A stretch of 64,000 nucleotides of DNA, from contig NZ_JAHYSG010000061.1 in assembly GCF_022095675.1 (NCBI RefSeq), forward strand, positions 10,201-74,200. Direction: 5' to 3'. This DNA is from Dactylosporangium sp. AC04546 (lineage in GTDB: Bacteria > Actinomycetota > Actinomycetes > Mycobacteriales > Micromonosporaceae). Below, piece by piece: positions 42,506 through 51,133 of this stretch (its first letter is position 1; the number at the start of each line of letters is the position of its first letter). The notes under the pieces were generated by a model. That model ran no database searches, was not told the DNA's origin, and saw only the letters and a program-made list of their open reading frames with translations. Position numbers and translations under genes: made by a program.

Positions 42506-43675
42506 ATGACCGTTGCACGCGATCGTTTCCAGCGCTGGGAACGGCGCCGTGACCAGCGCCTGGCCGGCATCCCGTGGCTGCGCACCGAGCTGCACGACGG
42601 CCGGCCGGTCCGGTTCGTCCGCGACGAGATCCTGGTCCAGGACTCGGGCGCCGGGACCGCCCACCGCACGCTGAACGGGCTGGGGCACCGTTCCAGCGAG
42701 ATCCGCGAGGACGAGCCGGCCCGCGGGCTGCGCCGGCTGCGCACGTCCGGCCTCGACGTCGCCGCCGCCGTCCGCCAGCTGCGCGGGCAGCTGCCCGACG
42801 CGGTCGTCGGCCCGAACCACGTGTTCACCTCCACGCCGTACAACCACGGCGGCCCGTTCGGCCCGCCCGTCTCCTGCACCGCCCTCGACGCCAAGCTCGC
42901 GCCGCTGGCGTCGGGCGCCTCCCCGGTGCGGGTCGTCGTGCTCGACACCGGCGTGTGGGTCGACAGCCCGCTGCCGGCCGGCTGCTACTCCGCGACCACC
43001 GAGAACCACGAGACGGTCCTCGACGGCGACAACAACGGCGAGCTGGACTCCGACGTCGGGCACGCCAACTTCATCGCCGGCGTGGTCGTGCAGGCCACCG
43101 AGGGCGCGCAGGTGCGCATCGTCAAGGTGCTCGACAGCTTCGGCATCTGCACCGAGGCCGACCTCGCCGCGAAGATCGCCGCGCTGACCGACGTCGACGT
43201 GCTCAACCTCTCGCTCGGCGGGTTCTCGATCGGCGACCAGCCGCCTGCGGTGCTGCACGCGGCCCTGCAGACGTTCCTGGCGGGCACCGGCCGGGTCGTC
43301 GTCGCGGCCGCGGGCAACAACGGCATCGACGACCGTCCGTTCTGGCCGGCGGCCTTCACATCCAGTGGTACCGCCTGGGCCCCGCAGATCCTCGCCGTGG
43401 CCGCCCACAACGGCACCGCGGTGTGCGACTGGAGCAACCACGGCCCATGGGTGACCCTGGTCGCCCCCGGCGAGGACGTCGTCAGCACGTTCATCAACCA
43501 CCCGAGCTTCACGAGCGGGTGGGCGCAGTGGAGCGGCACGTCGTTCGCGGCCCCGAAGGTGGTCGCCGCGATCGTCGAGCGCGTCCCCACCGCCGGCTCC
43601 GTCACGGCCGCGGCCGACCAGCTGCGCGCGGCGGTCGCCGCCCAGCCCATCGGCGGGTACCCGGCCCTGCAGTGA
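42506..43675 (+). CDS. Intracellular S8 (subtilisin-like) serine peptidase
   Basis: The protein is 389 aa. The triad is complete: Asp in VVVLDTGVW (D147), His in VGHANFIAGVV (H186) and Ser in WSGTSFAAP (S346), with the oxyanion Asn in AAAGNNG. The first ~120 residues may be a propeptide or recognition domain. There is no signal sequence, so it should remain cytoplasmic. GAGGAG lies five bases upstream of the ATG. The gene is divergent from the TPR-CHAT gene, and a perfect 28-bp terminator dyad follows the stop. The pairing suggests one protease activates or is a substrate of the other, by inference. Confidence 0.92.
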   Translation: MTVARDRFQRWERRRDQRLAGIPWLRTELHDGRPVRFVRDEILVQDSGAGTAHRTLNGLGHRSSEIREDEPARGLRRLRTSGLDVAAAVRQLRGQLPDAVVGPNHVFTSTPYNHGGPFGPPVSCTALDAKLAPLASGASPVRVVVLDTGVWVDSPLPAGCYSATTENHETVLDGDNNGELDSDVGHANFIAGVVVQATEGAQVRIVKVLDSFGICTEADLAAKIAALTDVDVLNLSLGGFSIGDQPPAVLHAALQTFLAGTGRVVVAAAGNNGIDDRPFWPAAFTSSGTAWAPQILAVAAHNGTAVCDWSNHGPWVTLVAPGEDVVSTFINHPSFTSGWAQWSGTSFAAPKVVAAIVERVPTAGSVTAAADQLRAAVAAQPIGGYPALQ

Positions 43676-43683
43676 CCAGGTGG

Positions 43684-43711
43684 CCCCTGTCCCGCCGCGG
43701 CGGGACAGGGG
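43684..43711 (+). terminator. Perfect 28-bp dyad terminator
   Basis: CCCCTGTCCCGCCG and CGGCGGGACAGGGG are perfect complements with no spacer, 8 bp after the S8 peptidase stop. No T-run follows, as usual at this GC content. Confidence 0.8.
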
Positions 43712-43843
43712 TCGTCCTGACATGCTCCGATCAGGCACAGTGAACCGGCCGTTAGGCTGAACCGCCACCGGGCCGGACCGGTGGTGAACTGTTGCGTTGA
43801 TGCACGGGCTTTGGGCGGGAGCGGCAGGTTGAGCGTCACACTC

Positions 43844-45655
43844 ATGGACCGGTACCGGCTCGACTACCCGGTCGGCGCGGGCGGCATGGGCATCGTGTGG
43901 CGCGCCACCGACCTGCGTTCCCAGCGGCACGTCGCGGTCAAGGAGGTCCGCTTCCCGGCGACCCTGCCCGACGCGGAGCGGGCCGAGCTGACCCGCCAGG
44001 TGCAGGACGCGGCCCGCGTCGAGCACCCGCACGTCGTCACGGTCCACGACGTCGTGGTCGACGACGGCCGCCCGTGGATCGTCATGGACCTCGTCGCCGG
44101 CCGCTCGCTCGAACGCCTCGTCCTGGACGAGGGCACCCTGACCCCGCGCGCCGCCGCCGAGCTGGGCCTGGCGCTGCTGGACGCCCTGGCCACGGCGCAC
44201 ACGCAGGGCGTCGTCCACGGCGACGTGAAGCCGTCGAACGTCCTGGTCGAGTCGGACGGGCGGGCCCGCCTCACCGACTTCTCGGTGGCCCTGGCGCTGG
44301 GCCCGGGGACGCTGCTGGCGTCCCCCGGCTACGTGGCCCCCGAACGCCTGCGCGACGGCGTGGCCGGCGTGGCCGCGGACCACTTCTCGCTGGGCGCGAC
44401 CCTGTACTTCGCGGTCGAGGGCCGCAACCCCTTCCAGGCGGCCGGCGAGGCGCTGTCCGGGCTGTTCACGGCGGCCTCGGAGCCGCACCCCCGCCCGGAG
44501 CGCGCGGGCGCGCTGACGGCGGTCATCGACGGCCTGCTGGACAAGTCCCCGCAGACCCGCCTGACGGGCGCGGCGGCCCGCGAGGCGCTGCTGGCGGCGC
44601 TGGACGAGGCGGAGACCGAACGCGTGACGCCGCCGCCCGCCGTGCCCGGCAAGTCGGAAATGTCCGTCGTGGCGAACGAACCGGACGAAGATCAGGCGGA
44701 GGAGCTTCCGGACATCCCGGCCGCCGAAACACCGATCGACGAGGCCGGGACCGCGCCGGCCGCCGGGGCCGCCGCACCGGGCGCACACGACGAGCCGGCC
44801 ACCGAGGACGACGCGGACGAACGGACCGCCGGGGCCGCCGCACCGCCCGCCGCCGACGAGCCGACCGGCGAGACCGGACCGATCACGCAAACCGGACCGA
44901 TCACGCAAACCCAACCGGCCGGGCAGACCACGCAGACCAGGCAGACCGGGCAGACCACGCAGACCGGGCCGGCGCCGGCCGACGACGATCCCACCAACGA
45001 GACGGCGCCGATCCTCGGCGGCACGTACGCGTCGAGCTACAGCCAGCCCCCCGCCGCCGACCAGCCCACCGGGCCGAGGCGCAAGCGCCGCCGGGCCGCG
45101 CTCGCCGGCCTCGCGGGCGCCGCCGTCCTCGCCCTCCTCGTCACCGTCGGCCTGCTGACCCGCGGCGGCGGCGAGCCCGCCGCCGTCACCGGCGAACCCG
45201 CCCAGGCCCTGGTCACCACGCCCAGCCCGGCGCCGTCGCCCGAGGCCAGCAGCGCGCCGCCAGCCGAGGCCAGCCCCTCGGCCAGCCCGTCGCCGTCCAG
45301 GACCCGGACGACGACCCGGCCGGCCAGCCCCAAGCCGCCCGCCACCACCGGCGCGGCACTGAGCTTCGACACCACCAGCTACACGGGACGCTGCCGGTGG
45401 GGCACCACCGTCACCGCGACCGTCACGATCCGGGTCAGCACCAGCGCGGCCACGACCGTGCGGTACCAGTTGGTGTCCGATGCCGGATACTCCGCCGGCG
45501 CCGTCGAGGGCACCGCCCGCAACGGCGTCTACACGGAGAGTTTCACCGTCGGGGTTGGCCTGGGCGAACGCAAGACGACGGAGTTCTGGTTCGACGTGCA
45601 GACGCCCACCGGACGCCAGTCCAACCACGTCACGTTCCGCAACTCGTGCTCGTGA
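43844..45655 (+). CDS. Membrane Ser/Thr protein kinase with extracellular domain
   Basis: The protein is 603 aa. The kinase domain covers about 1-265: GAGGMGIVW glycine loop, AVKEVRF with the catalytic Lys, HGDVKPSNVLV catalytic loop and LTDFSVAL in place of the usual DFG. Ala-Pro-Glu is present as VAPERL. A ~140-residue acidic linker contains repeated QTxQT units (TGPITQTGPITQT). A transmembrane helix (AALAGLAGAAVLALLVTVGL) and a Pro/Ser linker lead to a C-terminal domain of ~95 residues with Cys in YTGRCRWGT and NSCS. ATG 43844 is chosen because kinases of this type begin just before the glycine loop; the frame is open from 43781. The gene downstream encodes a similar ectodomain. Confidence 0.88.
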   Translation: MDRYRLDYPVGAGGMGIVWRATDLRSQRHVAVKEVRFPATLPDAERAELTRQVQDAARVEHPHVVTVHDVVVDDGRPWIVMDLVAGRSLERLVLDEGTLTPRAAAELGLALLDALATAHTQGVVHGDVKPSNVLVESDGRARLTDFSVALALGPGTLLASPGYVAPERLRDGVAGVAADHFSLGATLYFAVEGRNPFQAAGEALSGLFTAASEPHPRPERAGALTAVIDGLLDKSPQTRLTGAAAREALLAALDEAETERVTPPPAVPGKSEMSVVANEPDEDQAEELPDIPAAETPIDEAGTAPAAGAAAPGAHDEPATEDDADERTAGAAAPPAADEPTGETGPITQTGPITQTQPAGQTTQTRQTGQTTQTGPAPADDDPTNETAPILGGTYASSYSQPPAADQPTGPRRKRRRAALAGLAGAAVLALLVTVGLLTRGGGEPAAVTGEPAQALVTTPSPAPSPEASSAPPAEASPSASPSPSRTRTTTRPASPKPPATTGAALSFDTTSYTGRCRWGTTVTATVTIRVSTSAATTVRYQLVSDAGYSAGAVEGTARNGVYTESFTVGVGLGERKTTEFWFDVQTPTGRQSNHVTFRNSCS

Positions 45656-45701
45656 CGGCATACTGTCGCGGGTATCCGAGCGGGAGCGGGGAGCGGGCGG
45701 A

Positions 45702-46385
45702 GTGGACGAGGACGACATGACGCGCGACGGGCTGCCGCGGTTTCTCGACCGCGAGCCCGGCGAGGAGTACGCGGAAGAGCAGAACGCGCAGAGCGCCGAG
45801 GCGGCCGCTGCCGCCACCCGGCGCACGATGGGCCTGCTCATCGCCGGCGGCCTGTCGGGCACCCTGATCGTCGCGCTGGTCGTGGCCGCCCTGGTCAGCG
45901 GCGGCAACACCGACGCGTCCGACCAGAAGGCGTCGGCCACCCAGTCGGCGCTGCCGCCGGTGGTGCCGGAGGAGAGCGTGTCGCCCGAGGCGACGACGGA
46001 CCCGAGCCCGTCGCTCGAGTCGAGCAGCAGCTCGCCGTCGCCGAGCAAGAAGCCGACGCCGTCGAAGACGACCAGCGGGCCGAAGGGCACGGTCACCTCG
46101 ATCTCGCTGACCCTGGACCCGCCCGGTTACGCGGGCGACTGCAAGAACGACCAGTCCCGGCAGGTCACGGCCACCCTGCGGATCCGGGTCAGCCAGTCCG
46201 GCGCCGCGGTCACCTACACGGTCGACGGCGAACGGTTCACCGGTACCGCGCAGGGCACGACGTACACCCGGAGATGGACGTTCTCGGTCCCGGAGACCAA
46301 CGGCTCGCGCAAGGTGTCGGTCGCGGTGAGCGCGCCGAGCACCACCAGCGCCTCGACGACGTTCGTCGTGCGATGCAATAAATAG
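45702..46385 (+). CDS. Single-pass membrane protein with the kinase's ectodomain
   Basis: The protein is 227 aa, with a cytoplasmic N-terminus of ~50 residues, a transmembrane helix (GLLIAGGLSGTLIVALVVAA) and a Ser/Pro linker. Its extracytoplasmic domain has YAGDCKNDQSRQVTATLRIR, closely matching the kinase tail YTGRCRWGTTVTATVTIR, and a final Cys (VVRCNK). The two Cys residues may form a disulfide. It starts at GTG 45702, 46 bp after the kinase. It may be a co-receptor or decoy for the kinase ligand. No enzymatic motif is present. Confidence 0.75.
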   Translation: MDEDDMTRDGLPRFLDREPGEEYAEEQNAQSAEAAAAATRRTMGLLIAGGLSGTLIVALVVAALVSGGNTDASDQKASATQSALPPVVPEESVSPEATTDPSPSLESSSSSPSPSKKPTPSKTTSGPKGTVTSISLTLDPPGYAGDCKNDQSRQVTATLRIRVSQSGAAVTYTVDGERFTGTAQGTTYTRRWTFSVPETNGSRKVSVAVSAPSTTSASTTFVVRCNK

Positions 46386-46406
46386 ATCAGTATTCATGCC
46401 GACCGG

Positions 46407-46438
46407 CACGGTTGGTTACCATTGAGGTACCAACCGTG
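46407..46438. promoter_or_regulatory. Inverted repeat upstream of TGT-like gene
   Basis: CACGGTTGGT at 46407-46416 and ACCAACCGTG at 46429-46438 are perfect complements, and pairing continues inward through TACC/GGTA with one bulged base. The dyad lies 18 bp before the preferred ATG, so it may be an operator. Confidence 0.5.
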
Positions 46439-46456
46439 ACGGGATCGGCATGGGTC

Positions 46457-47518
46457 ATGATCACCGAACGCAGCCTGCTCGTGTACTGCTCGGCGAACCA
46501 GGCCCTGCGCTGTGCCCCGGTCGCCGACCGGCACCGCGGCGGGCTGGTCGTCTCGCCGCACCAGCGCGACGAGGCCGGGCTGCTCGCCACCGCCGCCTAC
46601 CTGCTGCGCCAGCGCGGCTTCGCGGCGCCGCTGCTGCTCGACGCGGCGCGGTACGCGGGCCAGGCCCGGCTGCCGGCCAGCGCCCCCTTCAACCCGCGCT
46701 GGCTGCGCCGCCAGCGCGAGCTCGGCCTGCCGGTGCTCACCGACTCCGGCTACGTCGACGCCGACGACGAGCGCGGCCTCGCCGGCCTGCTGCACCGCGC
46801 GGCGGCCGTCCCCGGCGCGATCGCCGTCCTCCCGCTGCACCCGTCGTGGCTGCACGACCGGATGCGCCGCGCGGTGCTCACCGGGCACGTCCGGGCCGCG
46901 GCGGTCCCGGTGGCGCTGGTCCTGGAGGCCGCCCGCGACCCGTTCGCGCTGCCGGGCGTCGTCGCCGGCCTGCTCGCGCTGCTGCGCTGCGAGGTGCCGG
47001 TCCTGCTGCTGCGCAGCGACGTGTCGGCGCTCGGTGCGCTGTGCCACGGCGCCACGGCGGCGGCCGTCGGCACGGTCGGCGCGCTGCGGCACCTGGCGCC
47101 GCGCTACGACGTGCGGGGACCGGTGCCCCGCCCGCCGCCGTCCACGGTCTTCCGGCCGACGCTCTCGTACCGCCGGCTCGGCGCGATCGCGCGGGCGAAG
47201 CGCGGCCACCCGGAGCCGGCGCTGTGGGGCTGCGGGTGCGAGGCGTGCGACGGCCGCGACGTCGACTGGATGGCCGGGCTGCCGGAGCGCGATCGCGAGG
47301 TGCCGGCCTTCGAGCACGCCATCCGGGTGCTGCAGGACCTCCGCGGCGGTCTCCTCGGCGACTCGGTACCCCTGGCGGCCGCCCGCCGCAGCTGGGCCGC
47401 CCGGTGCGCCGACGCCGTCTTCCGCTCCCGCGAGCTGGGCTGGGCGCCGGCGCCGATGCTGACCCGCTGGCGGGAGGAGACGCCGGCCGCCGCACCGGTG
47501 GCACGGTTGACCGCGTGA
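46457..47518 (+). CDS. Divergent tRNA-guanine transglycosylase (TGT)-like protein
   Basis: This 353-aa soluble protein has an alternating beta/alpha pattern. Two features recall the TGT superfamily: LPVLTDSGYVD, like the TDSGGF active-site motif, and a zinc site WGCGCEACDG followed 22 residues later by the His of FEHAIRVL (CxCxxC...H). Canonical TGTs exchange guanine for a 7-deazaguanine in tRNA, and DpdA relatives modify DNA. The usual nucleophile segment (GVDxFD) is not evident, so this may be a new branch or an inactive relative. ATG 46457 is preferred; TTG 46412 or GTG 46436 are also in frame, but the first overlaps the inverted repeat. No queuosine or dpd genes are nearby. Confidence 0.5.
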   Translation: MITERSLLVYCSANQALRCAPVADRHRGGLVVSPHQRDEAGLLATAAYLLRQRGFAAPLLLDAARYAGQARLPASAPFNPRWLRRQRELGLPVLTDSGYVDADDERGLAGLLHRAAAVPGAIAVLPLHPSWLHDRMRRAVLTGHVRAAAVPVALVLEAARDPFALPGVVAGLLALLRCEVPVLLLRSDVSALGALCHGATAAAVGTVGALRHLAPRYDVRGPVPRPPPSTVFRPTLSYRRLGAIARAKRGHPEPALWGCGCEACDGRDVDWMAGLPERDREVPAFEHAIRVLQDLRGGLLGDSVPLAAARRSWAARCADAVFRSRELGWAPAPMLTRWREETPAAAPVARLTA

Positions 47519-47567
47519 ACGTCGACCCGCCCCTGCCGTGGGACGAGGCGCAGCGCGAGTTCATGCG

Positions 47568-47624
47568 ACCACGGGCGGCGCCGTGCGCGTCGACGGCGGC
47601 TACGTCGACGCGATCCTGCCCTGA
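47568..47624 (+). pseudogene. C-terminal remnant of a short-chain dehydrogenase
   Basis: Eighteen codons read TTGGAVRVDGGYVDAILP and then stop. This matches the typical end of SDR-family enzymes (G-x-V-x-R-V-D-G-G). No Rossmann fold precedes it; the sequence before it is unrelated. It is a short fossil, 49 bp downstream of the TGT-like gene. Confidence 0.45.
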
Positions 47625-47670
47625 GACCTGAGCCCCTGGACCCATCGGGCGGCAACCGGCAGAATCGGCG

Positions 47671-47688
47671 CCGGCAGATTTCTGCCGG
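47671..47688. promoter_or_regulatory. Palindrome upstream of the SARP-NB-ARC gene
   Basis: CCGGCAGA-TT-TCTGCCGG is an 18-bp dyad, 35 bp before the start codon. A further CCGGCAGA direct repeat begins at 47656, 15 bp earlier. SARP-type regulators bind direct repeats, so autoregulation is possible but unproven. Confidence 0.4.
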
Positions 47689-47723
47689 AGTCGTGCCGCA
47701 CGGCACCCGGTCCAAGGCGTCGG

Positions 47724-50700
47724 ATGGAGTCATCGGCCCAAGTAGCGCCGCTCGGCGCCCTCATCGAGCGCTGCCGGCGGCGGGCCGGACTCACTCAGGA
47801 GTCACTCGCCGCACGCAGCGGGATGAGCGTGCGCGCGCTGCGCGACATCGAGCGCGACCGGGTCCGCCACCCGCATGCGGCGTCGCTGGAGCGGCTCGCC
47901 GCGGCCCTGGGCCTCTCCCCCGCCGAGCGGGCCGAGCTGCTCGCCGTGCTCGACCGGGCCGGCCGCGGGCGCGAGACGACCCGCGTCGGCGTGCTCGGGC
48001 CGCTCGCGGTGACCCGGGCCGGCCAGCCGATCGGCGTCGCCACCTCGGCCCAGCGCGGGCTGCTCGGCCTGCTGGCGCTCCAGGTGGACCGGGCGGTGTC
48101 GCGCGACGAGATCGTCGAGACGCTGTGGGGGCCGCGCCCGCCGAAGACCGCGCCGGCCCAGGTGCACGCGGCGGTCGGGCGGCTGCGCACGATCCTCGAC
48201 CCGGCCGGCGAGCGGGCCGGCGCGGGCGGGGTGCTGCCGCTGACGCACGGGCGGTACCGGCTGAGCGTCCCGTCCGACACGGTGGACGTGAGCCGGTTCG
48301 CGGGCCTCGTCGCCCAGGCCGAGCGGCACGAACCGGACGAGGCCCTGCGCCTGCTCGACGAGGCGCTGCGCGGCTGGCGCGGGCCGGTGCTCGCCGACGC
48401 CAACGCCCGGCTGCGGGCCCACCCGGCGGCCGCGGCGCTCGGCCACCAGCGGCTGGCGGCCGCGCTGCGGCTGGCCGACCTGTCGATCGAGCTGCGCCGG
48501 TACGCCGAGGCGACCGGGCCGCTGCGCGAGCTGACCCGCGACGAGCCGTTCCACGAGGGCCTGCACGCGCGGCTGGTGCTGCTGCTGGCCGGCGGCGGGG
48601 AGCGGGCGGCGGCGCTGCGGCTGTACGCCGAGGTGCGCGCCCGGCTGGTCGACGAGCTCGGGGTGGAGCCGTCGCAGGAGATGCGGGCCGCGCACGTGCG
48701 GGTGCTGCGCGAGGAGGTGCCCGGGCCGCACGAGGTGGTCGCGGCGAGCGGGCGGCCTTCGACGGTGCCGGCGGTGCCGGTCGTGCCGGCGCTGCTGCCG
48801 CCGGACATCCCCGACTTCACCGGCCGGGCCGCCGAGGTGGACGCCGCGGTCGAGCTGCTCACGGCGCCCCGCCCGGCGCTCGTCGTGGCCGGGGTCGCCG
48901 GCATGGGCGGCGTCGGCAAGACGGCGTTCGCCGTGCACGTGGCGCACCTCCTGGCCGGCGCGTTCCCCGACGGCCAGCTGTACGCGAACCTGCGCGGCAT
49001 CGACCCGGCCCCGGCGGCGCCGATCGAGGTGCTGGCCCGGTTCCTGCGCGCCCTCGGCGTCGACAGCCAGGCCGTGCCCGACGACCCCGTCGAGGCCTCC
49101 TCGCTGTACCGCAGCCGCCTCAACGGCCGCCGCGTGCTCGTGGTGCTCGACAACGCGGCCGGCGAGGACCAGGTCCGGCCACTGCTGCCCGGGTCGGCGA
49201 GCTGCGCGCTCGTGCTCACCGGCCGGGCCCGCCTGGCCGGCGTCGAGGGTGCCCGGTGGTTCGACCTCGGTGACTTCCCGGCCGGCGACGCGCTGCGGCT
49301 GCTCGCCGAGGTGGCCGGGGCCGAGCGGGTGGCGGCCGAGGCGGACCGCGCGGCCGAGCTCGTCGGGCTCTGCGGCCGGCTGCCACTCGCGGTGCGGGTC
49401 GCCGGGGCGCGGCTGGCCGCCCGTCCGCGCTGGCGGATCGCCGGCCTCACCGCCCTGCTGGCCGACGAGCGCCGCCGCCTCGACCGGCTCGCCGCCGGGG
49501 ACCTCGCGGTGCGGGCGTCGCTGGCGCTGTCGTACCGCGGCCTCGACCCGGTCGCCGCCCGGCTGCTCGCGATGCTGGGCCTGTTCGACGCGCCCGACGT
49601 GCCGGTGTGGCTGGCCGCGTGCCTGCTGGAGGTACCGCCGGACGACGCGGTCGAGCCGCTGGACGCCCTCGTCGACGCCCAGCTGCTCCAGCTCGCCCGG
49701 ACGGACGCGATCGGCCAGGTGCGGTACCGCCTGCACGACCTGGTCCGGCTCTACGCGCGCTCGCTGGCGCCGCCGGAGGAGGTCGCCGGCGTGCTGGCCC
49801 GCGGCCTCGGCGGCTGGCTGTCGCTGGCCGAGCGGATGGCTCCCGGCGTGCCCGGCCCGTGCTTCGCGGTCCTGCACGGCCCGGCGGACCGCACGCCGGT
49901 GGCGCTGCCGGCCCGGGTCGACCCGCTCGCCTGGTTCGACGCCGAGCGCTCGGCGCTGCTGGCGGCGGTCGCCCAGGCCTGCGACCACGGCCTCGACGAC
50001 CTGGCGTTCGACCTGGCCGGGACGCTGGAGAAGTACTTCGACCTGCGTGGCATGTACGAGTCGTGGCGCGGCACGAACGAGCGGGTGATGCTGTTGTGCC
50101 GGCGCACCGGCAACCGGCTCGGCGAGGCGGTCATGCTGCGCGGGCTGGCCGAGGTCCGGGCCTGGAACACCACCCACGCCGACGGCGGGGCGATGGCCGG
50201 CCTGGAGGCCGACGGCGACCGGGTCCGCGAGCTGTTCACCGCGGCCGGCGAGCCGCGCGGCACGGCCGACGCCGAGGTGATGCGGGCCTGGGGCCTGGCG
50301 GCGCGCGGCGCGTACGCCGAGGCGGTCGCGGCGGCGACCCGCGGCCTGGAGCTGGCCACGGCCACCGGCCACCTCGGCGGGCAGGCCCGGGCGCACATCG
50401 CGCTCTGCCTCACCTACCGCGAGCAGGGCCGCTTCGCGCCGATCCCGGCCCACCTGGAGGCCGCGCTGAGCGCGGCCCGGGCGCTCGGCAACCCCCGCTA
50501 CGAGGCGGCGGTGCTCCAGTTCACCGGCATCGGCCACGGCGAGATGGGCCGGCTGGACGAGGCCCTCGCCTTCCTCGACGAGTCGCGGGCGATCTCCGAG
50601 CGGTACCGCGACCACTACGCCGAGGCGCTCACGATGCTCGCCTACGCCCGGGTCCACGCCAAGCGCGGCGACGACGGCCGCGCCCGGTCGGCGGCCGCCG

Positions 50701-51011
50701 CGTCCCTCGCGCTGGGCCGGGAGTACAACATGACCCACCACGTCGCCGACGCGCTCGCGGTCCTCGGCGAGCTGGAGCTGGCCGCCGGCCGGCCCGCCGA
50801 GGCGGTCGCGTTGCTGGCCGAGTCGGTACGGCTGTGGCGCACGCGGGGCTGGCCGGCGTTCCTGGCCGCGGCCCTGACCGCGCTCGGCGCGGCGCAGTCC
50901 ACACTGGACGCCGCCGCCGCGAGGGCGGCCTGGGAGGAGGCCCGGTCACTGTTCGCCGCGCTGGGCGCCGAGGACCGCGTGGCGGCCCTGGACGCCGCCC
51001 TGTCGCGCTGA
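47724..51011 (+). CDS. AfsR/SARP-like regulator: XRE-BTAD-NB-ARC-TPR
   Basis: The protein is 1,095 aa. An XRE-type HTH lies at residues about 10-70 (TQESLAARSGMSVRALRDIE). A trans_reg_C winged helix of the SARP type is at about 88-175 (LGPLAVTRAGQPIGV, then IVETLWGPRPPKTAPAQVH). A BTAD helical domain is at about 180-330 (PDEALRLLDEALRGWRGP). The NB-ARC NTPase is at about 360-650, with Walker A GMGGVGKT, Walker B VLVVLDNA and LTGRARL. A C-terminal TPR region follows. Such proteins switch on specialised-metabolite or developmental genes after nucleotide and ligand binding. The extra N-terminal XRE domain gives two DNA-binding domains. ATG 47724 is used. Its target is not obvious nearby. Confidence 0.92.
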   Translation: MESSAQVAPLGALIERCRRRAGLTQESLAARSGMSVRALRDIERDRVRHPHAASLERLAAALGLSPAERAELLAVLDRAGRGRETTRVGVLGPLAVTRAGQPIGVATSAQRGLLGLLALQVDRAVSRDEIVETLWGPRPPKTAPAQVHAAVGRLRTILDPAGERAGAGGVLPLTHGRYRLSVPSDTVDVSRFAGLVAQAERHEPDEALRLLDEALRGWRGPVLADANARLRAHPAAAALGHQRLAAALRLADLSIELRRYAEATGPLRELTRDEPFHEGLHARLVLLLAGGGERAAALRLYAEVRARLVDELGVEPSQEMRAAHVRVLREEVPGPHEVVAASGRPSTVPAVPVVPALLPPDIPDFTGRAAEVDAAVELLTAPRPALVVAGVAGMGGVGKTAFAVHVAHLLAGAFPDGQLYANLRGIDPAPAAPIEVLARFLRALGVDSQAVPDDPVEASSLYRSRLNGRRVLVVLDNAAGEDQVRPLLPGSASCALVLTGRARLAGVEGARWFDLGDFPAGDALRLLAEVAGAERVAAEADRAAELVGLCGRLPLAVRVAGARLAARPRWRIAGLTALLADERRRLDRLAAGDLAVRASLALSYRGLDPVAARLLAMLGLFDAPDVPVWLAACLLEVPPDDAVEPLDALVDAQLLQLARTDAIGQVRYRLHDLVRLYARSLAPPEEVAGVLARGLGGWLSLAERMAPGVPGPCFAVLHGPADRTPVALPARVDPLAWFDAERSALLAAVAQACDHGLDDLAFDLAGTLEKYFDLRGMYESWRGTNERVMLLCRRTGNRLGEAVMLRGLAEVRAWNTTHADGGAMAGLEADGDRVRELFTAAGEPRGTADAEVMRAWGLAARGAYAEAVAAATRGLELATATGHLGGQARAHIALCLTYREQGRFAPIPAHLEAALSAARALGNPRYEAAVLQFTGIGHGEMGRLDEALAFLDESRAISERYRDHYAEALTMLAYARVHAKRGDDGRARSAAAASLALGREYNMTHHVADALAVLGELELAAGRPAEAVALLAESVRLWRTRGWPAFLAAALTALGAAQSTLDAAAARAAWEEARSLFAALGAEDRVAALDAALSR

Positions 51012-51023
51012 CCCCCGCCCCTC

Positions 51024-51108
51024 GCCTCCGCGATCTTGGAGTTGCGGTCCCGAATATGCCGGATATTTCGCGATATAGCCGGGACCACAACTCCAAGATC
51101 GCGGAGGC
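51024..51108. terminator. Long inverted repeat between convergent genes
   Basis: A 28-bp stem with one mismatch, left arm 51024-51051 beginning GCCTCCGCGATCTTGGAGTT and right arm 51081-51108, encloses a 29-base AT-rich loop. It lies 12 bp after the regulator stop and 25 bp from the stop of the molybdenum-enzyme operon, so it can terminate both. The loop contains CGGATATTTCGCG, the complement of a motif at 35763. It resembles dispersed terminators seen in Micromonosporaceae, by recollection. Confidence 0.75.
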
Positions 51109-51133
51109 AAAAGCGGCGAGGACGGCGAGGACG

